Program-made: the position numbers and the translations under genes | In this document: piece by piece, positions 43,762 to 51,500 of the stretch | Numbering within the stretch: position 1 is the first letter of the stretch | Layout: the number at the start of each line of letters is the position of its first letter | Notes under the pieces: generated by a model | What the model saw: only the letters and a program-made list of their open reading frames with translations | Databases searched by the model: none | Told to the model about the DNA's origin: nothing | Source: Pseudovibrio flavus | GTDB taxonomy: Bacteria; Pseudomonadota; Alphaproteobacteria; Rhizobiales; Stappiaceae | Assembly (NCBI RefSeq): GCF_009711345.1 | Contig: NZ_SMMA01000054.1 | Coordinates: forward strand, 1 to 64,000 | DNA length: 64,000 nucleotides | Direction: 5' to 3'

Positions 43762-45063
43762 ATGCATCCTGTCGTACTATTGATTGGCAGTTTGCTGCTG
43801 CTTATTGCTCTTCGCGTTCCTATTGCTTTTGCTCTTGGTATTGCGTCCTTCATAACCATCAGTGAACTCGGACTGTCCTACATGACAGTGGCAAACCAGA
43901 TGTTCACCTCCATCAACTCCTTTGCACTGCTTGCAGTTCCGTTCTTCCTCTTCCTTGGTCGTTTGATGAACGACGGCGGTATTACTGACCGCCTGCTGAA
44001 AGTGGCAGACGTAACCGTAGGTACCTTCAAAGGCGGTCTGGGCCACGTAAACGTTGGCTTCTCCATGATGTTCGCAAGTATCTCCGGCTCTGCAGCTGCT
44101 GATACCGCCAGTGTTGGCGCGATCATTATCCCTGCGATGAAGAAAGACGGCTATCCAGCTCCGTTCGCGGTTGCTCTGACCGCTGTGTCTTCCACCATCG
44201 GAATGATCATTCCGCCATCCATCATCATGGTTCTCTATGGTGCGTTCGGTAACGTTTCTGTTGGTGCACTGTTCCTTGGCGGCGTTGTTCCAGGTCTTCT
44301 CGTTGGCTTCGGTCAGATGGGCTATACCTACTACATCGCTTGCAAGTACGGCATGCAGCCATCCCCGCGTAAGCCTATGAAAGAAATCGCAGCGTCGATC
44401 TGGTATGCATCCCCAGCTCTGTCCCTGCCGGTTATCATTCTGGGCGGCATCATGGGCGGTATCTGTACCGCAACAGAAGCTGCTGCAATTGCAGTGGTCG
44501 TAGGCTTTATCCTCGCAGTAGGCGTCTACAAGAACGTGAAAGTTAGTGAAATCCCAGCGCTTCTTTCCGACTCTGTAATCTCCTACACCCTGCCGCTCTT
44601 CTGTGTGGCAACCGCAGGTATCATGGGCTTCCTGATTGCGTACCTCAACATTGCGCAGGACGTTGCAGACTTCATTCTCGGCATCACCACCGATCCGTAC
44701 ATGATCTATGCACTGATCGTTGGCTTCCTGCTCATCGTTGGTACCGTTCTCAGCCCGGTAACCGCTGTTGTGATCTTCCTTCCGATCCTTCAGCATCTTG
44801 GTCAGGTTGCTGGTTACGATCAGGTTCACCTTGGTCTGGTTGTTGTGCTTGCTCTGACCATCGGTCTGGTAACCCCACCATATGGCATCAGCTTGCTGAT
44901 CGCTTCCCAGATTGGCGGTGTGTCTTCGGTCAAAGCGTTCCTTGCAGTTATCCCGCTGATCTGCATTTCGCTGGCAGTTATCGCTCTGGGCATCATCTTC
45001 CCTGATGTCTTCCTGATCCTGCCAAAGACATTCATGCCGGAGGCATTTGGCATCATTAGCTAA
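43762..45063 (+). CDS. TRAP transporter large permease
   Basis: This DctM-family subunit has 12 predicted helices and the family marks VPIAFALGIASF, PFFLFLGRLMNDGG, GHVNVGFSMMFASISGSAAADT and IGMIIPPSIIMVLYG. It starts 3 bases after the small permease. A TTCG-loop terminator follows it. Confidence 0.92.
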   Translation: MHPVVLLIGSLLLLIALRVPIAFALGIASFITISELGLSYMTVANQMFTSINSFALLAVPFFLFLGRLMNDGGITDRLLKVADVTVGTFKGGLGHVNVGFSMMFASISGSAAADTASVGAIIIPAMKKDGYPAPFAVALTAVSSTIGMIIPPSIIMVLYGAFGNVSVGALFLGGVVPGLLVGFGQMGYTYYIACKYGMQPSPRKPMKEIAASIWYASPALSLPVIILGGIMGGICTATEAAAIAVVVGFILAVGVYKNVKVSEIPALLSDSVISYTLPLFCVATAGIMGFLIAYLNIAQDVADFILGITTDPYMIYALIVGFLLIVGTVLSPVTAVVIFLPILQHLGQVAGYDQVHLGLVVVLALTIGLVTPPYGISLLIASQIGGVSSVKAFLAVIPLICISLAVIALGIIFPDVFLILPKTFMPEAFGIIS

Positions 45064-45088
45064 ACAAAACCAATAGTTTGAATTGGGC

Positions 45089-45118
45089 AGATGGCTGGTT
45101 TCGACCAGCCATCTCTTT
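45089..45118 (+). terminator. Rho-independent-like terminator with UUCG loop
   Basis: A perfect 11-bp stem AGATGGCTGGT/ACCAGCCATCT with a TTCG loop is followed by CTTTC, 25 bases after the TRAP large-permease stop. Confidence 0.75.
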
Positions 45119-45167
45119 CGCGTTTAAAAGCAGGCTTTCGCCGTTTACCCTTGTCAGGAAATAAGTC

Positions 45168-46094
45168 ATGACCGTTGCTCTTAATGCACTTTTGCCGGTT
45201 ATCTTCGTCGTCGTTCTTGGGTGGTTCTTAAAAAACAAAGGGATCATCAAGCTAGAGAGTTGGTCGGGGCTTGAGGCGCTGTGCTACTGGGTTTTATTTC
45301 CTGCAATCATTTTCAGAAATTTGGGAACGGCGAATTTCAGCGAAATGCCTGTTGGGGCGATGACCGTTGTGGTCCTTGGCACTTTTCTGAGCCTTTGCCT
45401 CATTACGCAGTTACTCAAGCCAGCGCTTTGTCGCTGCTTCGGCTTTTCAGGACCACGTTTTACCTCTGTATTTCAAGGCATTGTAAGGTGGAACGCCTTC
45501 ATCTCCATGGGTGTTGCAGGCTCATTCATCGGGGAAGAAGGTGTGACGCTGCTGGCTATCGTTATCGCCTTGCAGGTGCCGCTGGTAAACGCTATCTGCG
45601 TAACGCAAATCTCCATCTACGCATCTGGTACAAAACCGAATTTCAAGAAGATCTTTCGTGATCTGGCAACCAACGCCTATGTAATTGCGACCTTGCTGGG
45701 CTTGGCGCTTAACTTCTCCGGCCTTACGCTGCCAACAAGCGCCTATTCATTCATCTCCATGCTTGCAGGAGCTGCTTTGCCACTTGGCATGCTGTGCGTG
45801 GGTGCATCCATTAATCTGGCAGCGCTGCGCAGACCAAGTACAGCCTTGCTGGTTGGTAGCTTGCCCCGCCTCTGTCTTGCACCGCTGCTTGCCTATGCAC
45901 TTATCCTCTGGACCGGCCTTGAGCCGGTGGCCGCGGCTGCCGTTATCATCGCTTTTGCAACGCCTGCAGGTGGCGGTGCTTACCTGCTGGCAAAGCAGCT
46001 TGGCGGTGATGCTGAGCTGATGGCGGAAATTCTTGTTTTCCAAACAGTTGTGGCTGTCTTTACGATGACTTTCTGGCTTTACGTGCTCTGTTAG
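45168..46094 (+). CDS. AEC-family (auxin efflux carrier-like) transporter
   Basis: This 308-residue membrane carrier has about 10 hydrophobic helices in two homologous halves, the AEC/PIN-like fold. The first helix region reads LPVIFVVVLGWFLKN. Such proteins move small carboxylates or auxin-like acids; bacterial members often handle malonate or malate. It stands after the second TRAP terminator and is probably expressed separately. Confidence 0.85.
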   Translation: MTVALNALLPVIFVVVLGWFLKNKGIIKLESWSGLEALCYWVLFPAIIFRNLGTANFSEMPVGAMTVVVLGTFLSLCLITQLLKPALCRCFGFSGPRFTSVFQGIVRWNAFISMGVAGSFIGEEGVTLLAIVIALQVPLVNAICVTQISIYASGTKPNFKKIFRDLATNAYVIATLLGLALNFSGLTLPTSAYSFISMLAGAALPLGMLCVGASINLAALRRPSTALLVGSLPRLCLAPLLAYALILWTGLEPVAAAAVIIAFATPAGGGAYLLAKQLGGDAELMAEILVFQTVVAVFTMTFWLYVLC

Positions 46095-46142
46095 ATAACT
46101 GCTAAATTAAAGGGGTATAGCTCTTCAGGCGGAGAATTTAGT

Positions 46143-46248
46143 CTGGTGAGGCGGCGCGGGCCGGCGCGCGCCAGATACTTCTCTGCCTTCAGGTTGTCTT
46201 CAGGTTGAGATTTTACCTCAGCCTTAATGCATAGAAGAGGCACCCCCG
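46143..46248 (+). promoter_or_regulatory. Promoter region with CTTCAG-N5-CTTCAG box
   Basis: The gap before the glycosyltransferase operon has a GC-rich hairpin near 46150-46170 and a tandem repeat CTTCAG-GTTGT-CTTCAG at 46185-46201, extended as CTTCAGGTTG twice with an 11-base period. This spacing is that of PmrA/QseB-class response-regulator sites (CTTAAG-N5-CTTAAG). The same box occurs before the ygiW-like gene at 51060-51076. Confidence 0.6.
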
Positions 46249-46983
46249 ATGAATATTCCAAGATTGTCGATTGTCATCATTACGCTGAATGAGGAAGTGC
46301 GGTTGCCGCGCTTGCTGTCTGACCTTGAGTGCCAGACTTGGAAAGACTTCGAGATCATCCACGTCGATAGCAACAGCACAGATAGCACCATTGATGTTTC
46401 GGCTGACTGGCAGCGCAAGTTTGCAAACTATTCAATTATAGAAATGGACAAGCGAGGCGTAAGTCTGGGTCGCAATACCGGCGCTTCTTATGCGCAAGGA
46501 CAGCACATCCTTTTTCTGGATGCTGATGTGAGGCTCCATCCAAACTTCCTCTGGAATGCCATCTGCGAGCTTTACAACAAAGAGCTGGATGTAGCAGCCG
46601 TCTGTATGTCTGGCGAAGGTCTGCCGCTTAAACATCGCCTTGGGTACTCAGCTTTCAATCTCGGTATTCAGCTTACATCAGGCTTCTACCCAACAGCCGT
46701 TGGTGCCTGCATTTTCTCGACACCAGAAGCACATAACCTGATTGGCGGCTTTGACGAGCGCCTTCAGCTTTGTGAAGATTGCAACTACGCACTCAAGGCT
46801 AAGCGCGAAAAAAGCCTGCGGTTTGGTCTGCTGCGTACTAAGTTCTCCTTTGACCCGCGCCGCCTTAATCAGGATGGCACTTTGAAAACGGGACTGACCT
46901 ACCTGAGAGCAAACGTGCACCGCTTTTTCAAAGGTGAGCTGTATCAGGGCGAGATCCGTTACGAGTTCGGACATTATAAATAG
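46249..46983 (+). CDS. Glycosyltransferase family 2
   Basis: This GT-A glycosyltransferase has LSIVIITLNEEVRLPRLLSDL at the start and the metal/nucleotide motif LFLDADVRL. It lacks a long membrane segment. It could add a sugar to a lipid or envelope polymer. It is the first gene of a probable operon with a DedA-LssY protein and a two-component system, and lies behind the CTTCAG box. Confidence 0.87.
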   Translation: MNIPRLSIVIITLNEEVRLPRLLSDLECQTWKDFEIIHVDSNSTDSTIDVSADWQRKFANYSIIEMDKRGVSLGRNTGASYAQGQHILFLDADVRLHPNFLWNAICELYNKELDVAAVCMSGEGLPLKHRLGYSAFNLGIQLTSGFYPTAVGACIFSTPEAHNLIGGFDERLQLCEDCNYALKAKREKSLRFGLLRTKFSFDPRRLNQDGTLKTGLTYLRANVHRFFKGELYQGEIRYEFGHYK

Positions 46984-46994
46984 GCTTTGGTGTC

Positions 46995-48347
46995 ATGGCT
47001 GAACTCGCATCCGCTTTTTCCGGTCCACTCGGGCTTGCCCTGTTGGCTGCCGTTGCATTTGGTGACGCGCTGATTGGTGTCAGTTTCTTCGTAATGGGAG
47101 AGGTTGCCTTTCTAGCAGCAGGTGCATTGTTTGCGATGACAGGGAGCCCGCTACCAATTGCGGTTGTCATGATCGCTGCTTGGCTGGCTGATCTGGCGAG
47201 CTTTCTGCTGGGCTATAAATTGGGAAGTCGCGGAGCTCTGCGGTTTTTAGGCAAAGCCAAAGCAAGAAAGGCATGGCGTAGAGCAGCGACAGCCCTTGCC
47301 AATTATCCTTTGTTCTTCGTTGTAGGCTCAAGGCTGCTTGGGCCAGTCGCGTGGATTACTCCGTTCATGGCAGGCTCCCTTTCTCTCTCGTTTCCGAGGT
47401 TTATGGCTGCTTCTGCGATAGGTGTGTTGCTGGGTGTGGGCCAGTTCTGCCTCTTCGGCGCGCTTGGGGCTACCGGCCTATCGCACGTGGGCTCCTACTG
47501 GGAGAGTATTTCCGCGTTTGCTATGGAGCACTTGGTCGCCATCCTGTTCTTTGCAGCAATGGGCGCCAGCGTGGCTGCTATTTTAATTGTTCCGCGCTGG
47601 TCCAAGGCGACAAAGTTTGCCGTTAGCACGCTAACGGCGACTTCAATTTTCGCTGCAACCAATCTGATCTACTTTTTCGGAACTGATGCCCATTCAATGA
47701 CGGCTGAAGCGTTCCATGTTCGCACACAAAGCCTTTGTGAAGCGATAAAAGGACCGCTTGTCGTAAAACCGGGAAGAACCAGTCTGCATATGCCGCAACC
47801 GGTCAACGTGCTTTTGGTAAGCGATAAGAAACCAGAGCACATTATGCAGCAGATGGGATGGCACAAGAACCTGACCTACACGCGCGATAAGGTAGATTTT
47901 CTCACCTACCTCAAGCTTCTGGGTCAAAACCTCCTGCCAATTTCAGAGCTGTATCTGGATGAAGCTCCGGCCGATAGCGCATTCCAACTTCCGGGGACTC
48001 TTTCCAAGCGAGTTCATATGCGCTGGTGGCGTGTGGGGGGAACCGATGAAAGGTCCATCTACTTCGGCGCAATCAGCAGAGACGAAGAGCTGGCAATCAA
48101 GTACTATCGCGCCATTCCGGCTATCTTGCATGACATCGCTCCAAATGTGGATGTTGACCGCGACGCGCTAGGCCAGCAGGTGCATGAAGTCTCCGGCTAT
48201 GGCGTAAGTGGTTATGCGGTTTTGACCGAGCCCGTTGTGGAGAGCGCTGATCAAGACTATGAAACCGATGGCCGTCTATTGATAGTGAATGCGCACACAA
48301 CAGCCCTCACTCCGGCAGAAAAGAACTGTCTCTACAGAGAGGTTTAA
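46995..48347 (+). CDS. DedA-like membrane domain fused to an LssY C-terminal domain
   Basis: Residues 1-200 are a DedA-type membrane segment, with GDALIGVSFFVMGEVAF and a later SRLLGPVAWITPFMAGSLS. Residues 230-450 are an LssY-type C-terminal domain (MRWWRVGGTDERSIYFGAIS). DedA proteins move lipid carriers or phospholipids, and LssY is linked to secretion and envelope biology. It lies 11 bases after the glycosyltransferase, so both may act on an undecaprenyl-linked or lipid substrate. Confidence 0.82.
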   Translation: MAELASAFSGPLGLALLAAVAFGDALIGVSFFVMGEVAFLAAGALFAMTGSPLPIAVVMIAAWLADLASFLLGYKLGSRGALRFLGKAKARKAWRRAATALANYPLFFVVGSRLLGPVAWITPFMAGSLSLSFPRFMAASAIGVLLGVGQFCLFGALGATGLSHVGSYWESISAFAMEHLVAILFFAAMGASVAAILIVPRWSKATKFAVSTLTATSIFAATNLIYFFGTDAHSMTAEAFHVRTQSLCEAIKGPLVVKPGRTSLHMPQPVNVLLVSDKKPEHIMQQMGWHKNLTYTRDKVDFLTYLKLLGQNLLPISELYLDEAPADSAFQLPGTLSKRVHMRWWRVGGTDERSIYFGAISRDEELAIKYYRAIPAILHDIAPNVDVDRDALGQQVHEVSGYGVSGYAVLTEPVVESADQDYETDGRLLIVNAHTTALTPAEKNCLYREV

Positions 48348-48357
48348 GGAAGGTCTC

Positions 48358-49017
48358 ATGCGCGCTCTATTGGTTGAAGACGAGTTTCTGGTAGCAGATG
48401 CTATCAAGGTGATCATGGAGCGGTCAGGCTATCATGTCGATCATGTTGGTGATGGCGAAAGCGCAATTGAGGCTATCCATAGCACAGCGTTCGACATCAT
48501 CATCCTAGATCTGGGTCTGCCAAAAGCTGATGGGCTTTCAGTGCTTAAGGAGCTGCGCAAAACAGGCGCCGGTGTTCCGGTCATTATCCTGACAGCGCGT
48601 GAAGCCATTGAGAACCGGATTGAGGGACTAGACCTAGGCGCTGACGACTACCTTACCAAGCCTTTTGATATGGACGAGTTGCTCGCTCGTTGCCGCGCCT
48701 TGATCCGCCGCGCAAACGGCAGAGCGACTCCGATGCTGGAACATGGTCCGATTGCTGTAAATCCAGCATCGCAAACCGCGACCTATGAGGGGCGACGGGT
48801 CGAGCTGTCACCTCTAGCGTTTCAGGTTCTTTCTGTGCTTTTGGAGCGTAAGGGTAGGGTGGTTTCCAAAGATGATCTTGCTGAAGTGCTTTATGGCTGG
48901 GATGAGAGCGCCGAAAGCAATACAGTCGAGGTCTACGTTTCTCAGGTTCGGCGGGCATTCTTTCCCAAGCTCATCAGAACCATTCGCGGGGTTGGGTACA
49001 TAATCGACAAGGAGTGA
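48358..49017 (+). CDS. OmpR-family response regulator (QseB/PmrA-like)
   Basis: This 219-residue regulator has a receiver domain (LLVEDE, phospho-Asp in IIILDLGLP, Lys in LTKPFDM) and an OmpR winged helix (KGRVVSKDDLAEVLYGWDE, ESNTVEVYVSQVRRAF). The start at MRALLVE has an AAGGAAGG ribosome site; the longer frame is inside the upstream gene. It lies beside its histidine kinase, and the whole operon and the ygiW-like gene carry the CTTCAG box it would be expected to bind. Confidence 0.88.
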   Translation: MRALLVEDEFLVADAIKVIMERSGYHVDHVGDGESAIEAIHSTAFDIIILDLGLPKADGLSVLKELRKTGAGVPVIILTAREAIENRIEGLDLGADDYLTKPFDMDELLARCRALIRRANGRATPMLEHGPIAVNPASQTATYEGRRVELSPLAFQVLSVLLERKGRVVSKDDLAEVLYGWDESAESNTVEVYVSQVRRAFFPKLIRTIRGVGYIIDKE

Positions 49018-49022
49018 GGTGA

Positions 49023-50390
49023 ATGCTGAAACGGTATATGCGCCGCATTGAGGCTGCACGTTCTATTCGCCTGCGTTTGTTGATGGTTCTTATTCCGGTG
49101 CTGGTCGTCGTTTGGGCGGTCGCATCTCTAATCGTCTACATTTTCGCTTACTTCGTCTTCATGGACACCATGCAGGAGCAGATGCTTCGCATGGCAACTG
49201 TTGCAGCGGACGTTCATCAAAGCACCATCGCTCGGCCAAAGTGGGACGGGACTGACGATGATGATGTAGATGAAAAGCACGAGCTAAAACGAAAGGACGA
49301 CTATGTGGTCGTCATTCGAGATAGCGACGGCAATACGCTCCACCAGTCCCACAGCACGCTCCATTTCCCTAATGATCTGCCCTATGGCCGCAGTGAAGTG
49401 ACAGTCGCCAACAGATCGTGGCTTGTGCTGCATATGAAGGCTGAGGACGGCGCGCGGTCTTTCATTATCGCCAGCCGTGAAAACGAGGTCGATGAAGTTA
49501 TTCGCAGCTTGGCAGCATCTGCGGCTTTGCCGTTGTTTTTGGTTTTCAGTCTCTCTCTTATCACCGTGGTCTGGCTGGTTGGCTCAGGCTTGAAGCCTCT
49601 TAATCAGCTTTCTTCTGCCTTGAATGGCCGAAAACCAGATCAGCTGGAAGCCATTGAAGAGCAAGGGCAGGTCAAAGAGCTGCTGCCAATCGTTAAAGCG
49701 CTGAATGCTCTGTTCGCTAGAATTAGACGGTTCATGGATCGTGAGCGTCGTTTCATTGACGACGCTGCTCATGAACTGCGTACGCCTTTGACCGTCGTGA
49801 AGGCGCAATGTCAGGCGATTGACGAAACCCGCCTTGATGATGTGACTAAGCAGCGGATCGGACACATTCTAACGGGCGTAGACAGGGCAAATGCCATCTG
49901 CAACCAGTTGCTTGCTCAGGCAAGGGCTGAGCAGCCGAACGCTGCAATGAATGATGTAGACCTTAAGCCGCTTCTCTTTGGTCTGGTAGGTGAAATGGAT
50001 GCACTTGCGCAGCAGCGCGGGTGTGAGCTTTCCGCCGAGAATGTGGAAACGGTGCCAACGGCATACGTATCTCAGTCCGATCTTTGGATGATCCTTCGCA
50101 ATATTTTGGAAAACGCAATTCGCTTCGCAGGCGACGGCGGAGAGGTTCAGCTCTCATGCCAGCTTGTGAACGGGCAAACAGTGATTGCGGTTGAAGATAG
50201 CGGTCCGGGTATTGATAAAAGCGAGCGCGGTAAAGTGTTTGAGCGCTTCTATAGCACCAACGTTTCCGAAGGCGCTGGTTTGGGTCTTTCTATCGTCAAT
50301 GCACTGGCCAATCGAAACCGGCTTGATGTTGTCGTGTGTGATCCGCTCCATCTAACCGGTGCAAGGTTCGAACTTCACTTCCCTCGCTAA
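49023..50390 (+). CDS. Sensor histidine kinase (QseC/PmrB-like)
   Basis: This 455-residue membrane kinase has a first helix at about 20-50, a periplasmic sensor to about 155 with an acidic stretch DGTDDDDVDEKHELKRKDD, a second helix, a HAMP-like linker, and the phospho-accepting His in DDAAHELRTPLTVVK. The catalytic domain has LENAIRFAG and EDSGPGI. The acidic sensor loop could bind cations or antimicrobial peptides, as in PmrB. It is coupled to the response regulator, 5 bases apart. Confidence 0.86.
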   Translation: MLKRYMRRIEAARSIRLRLLMVLIPVLVVVWAVASLIVYIFAYFVFMDTMQEQMLRMATVAADVHQSTIARPKWDGTDDDDVDEKHELKRKDDYVVVIRDSDGNTLHQSHSTLHFPNDLPYGRSEVTVANRSWLVLHMKAEDGARSFIIASRENEVDEVIRSLAASAALPLFLVFSLSLITVVWLVGSGLKPLNQLSSALNGRKPDQLEAIEEQGQVKELLPIVKALNALFARIRRFMDRERRFIDDAAHELRTPLTVVKAQCQAIDETRLDDVTKQRIGHILTGVDRANAICNQLLAQARAEQPNAAMNDVDLKPLLFGLVGEMDALAQQRGCELSAENVETVPTAYVSQSDLWMILRNILENAIRFAGDGGEVQLSCQLVNGQTVIAVEDSGPGIDKSERGKVFERFYSTNVSEGAGLGLSIVNALANRNRLDVVVCDPLHLTGARFELHFPR

Positions 50391-50404
50391 AGGCAGATGC
50401 AGCC

Positions 50405-50432
50405 AAAAAAAGAGCCGCAGTAAACTGCGGCT
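50405..50432 (-). terminator. Terminator for the ygiW-like gene (minus strand)
   Basis: A perfect 8-bp stem AGCCGCAG/CTGCGGCT is followed by TCTTTTTTT when read on the minus strand, giving a good rho-independent terminator for the ygiW-like transcript. Confidence 0.7.
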
Positions 50433-50527
50433 AGTTGGTTGGACATCAGGATCTATTAGGGAGGAAGAAAGGATCTGGCTCGAACGGCCAAAGCCGTTAG
50501 GGAAGGTCGGAGAAAAGAAAAAGAAAG

Positions 50528-50556
50528 AGAGGAATGCCCGGGGTAGGCGTTCCTCT
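50528..50556. terminator. Bidirectional hairpin between kinase and ygiW-like genes
   Basis: An 11-bp stem AGAGGAATGCC/GGCGTTCCTCT (one G-T pair) has T-rich sequence on both flanks when read outward. It can end either the kinase or the ygiW-like transcript. Confidence 0.65.
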
Positions 50557-50592
50557 TCTTAGTTGGGCTATCAAGGCAATGGCCGCTTTGTC

Positions 50593-51012
50593 TTACTGCA
50601 CGACGATGATGTGTTTTGCATCAAGATGCGCAGTACCGAACAACGGCTTCTCGTATTCGCCGAAAACGCGAATTGTGGCGGTATCGTTGAGCACGTAATC
50701 GCCTTTTCTGCTCACTTCCATTTCAACTTCCTGCACACCGTCGCTGAACACGAAGGTGTTCTTGTCGATCTGACGGATGATCTTGCCTTCAACAACGACA
50801 TCTTGATCAGAAAACAGGCTCGCGCCTGCGATCATGTCGGCGATGCTGGTTGTCTCAACTGGGCCGGTGTAGGAGATTTCACCGCGCTTGCGGTGGTTGT
50901 CGCGATCGCCATCACCGTCGTGATCGCCGCCTGCAAAAGCAGCGCCAGAGAAGAGTAGGGAGGTTGCGACTGCGGTAGCAATCAGGGAGGTCTTACGGGA
51001 GATAAAAGTCAT
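50593..51012 (-). CDS. YgiW/YdeI-family periplasmic OB-fold protein
   Basis: This 139-residue BOF (bacterial OB fold, PF04076) protein has a signal peptide ending near GAAFAGGD and an OB domain with SYTGPVETTSIADMI and AHLDAKHIIVVQ. It has an acidic GGDHDGDGDRDNHRK stretch after the signal. In E. coli ygiW is next to qseBC, and here too it neighbours a QseBC/PmrAB-like pair. It carries the CTTCAG box in its promoter and so is a likely target. A role in envelope stress or metal/peptide tolerance is inferred from the family. Confidence 0.83.
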   Translation of the reverse strand: MTFISRKTSLIATAVATSLLFSGAAFAGGDHDGDGDRDNHRKRGEISYTGPVETTSIADMIAGASLFSDQDVVVEGKIIRQIDKNTFVFSDGVQEVEMEVSRKGDYVLNDTATIRVFGEYEKPLFGTAHLDAKHIIVVQ

Positions 51013-51059
51013 TTTGATGGGCCTTCTTGTTTGGAACAAGTGCAATAGGCACCGCCAAC

Positions 51060-51076
51060 CTGAAGCCAATCTGAAG
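51060..51076 (-). promoter_or_regulatory. CTTCAG-N5-CTTCAG response-regulator box before the ygiW-like gene
   Basis: Read on the minus strand, CTTCAG-ATTGG-CTTCAG is the same repeat as at 46185 and is also followed by GTTG. It lies 48 bases before the start codon, near a likely TATTGC -10. It points to direct control by the adjacent response regulator. Confidence 0.65.
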
Positions 51077-51500
51077 GGCGCAATTCTCTCTTAAAAAATA
51101 CTGATGAGCGGTGATCGAGCCTGCCAAAGGGGCTGCGTAATTTAACCTAAGGTGGTGATCTGGGCTGCGAAATCTGTGCTAATTGTCTGGAACTAAAGTG
51201 TAATTCCTTTGAAGGCGCACGGATAACAGAGTAATTTACATCTTATGCGAAGGCCCGGAACTTGGTGGATGTAAAACAAACAAAAACCAAGTTTTTCTCA
51301 CCAAGCAGTTCGCAGTTTCCGTCTATTTCAGAGGTTATTTGGCTCTCCGATAAATACTCAATTTTCACGGCTTGCTTGTATCTTCATTAATCCTTTGTCG
51401 ATAATTAGCACTTAGTTTTGAGAGTGGTGTTTTTACCGGAGGGGCGAGCCCTTGTGACTCTAAGGGCTTCGGTAATAACGCCTAGTAAGTGAGTTGCTGC
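51077..51500 (+). other. Intergenic region with structured leader before the c-di-GMP gene
   Basis: The 420-base gap is mostly AT-rich and holds no gene that I can support. Near its end a two-stage hairpin spans 51434-51474, with TACCG/CGGTA outside and AGCCCTT/AAGGGCT inside. It does not match the known c-di-GMP riboswitch consensus that I know. Confidence 0.45.

Noticed and set aside
43777-44829. 350-codon open frame antisense to the TRAP large permease
   Set aside because: It is a shadow of a highly biased membrane-protein gene; its product is a histidine/asparagine-rich low-complexity string without family features.
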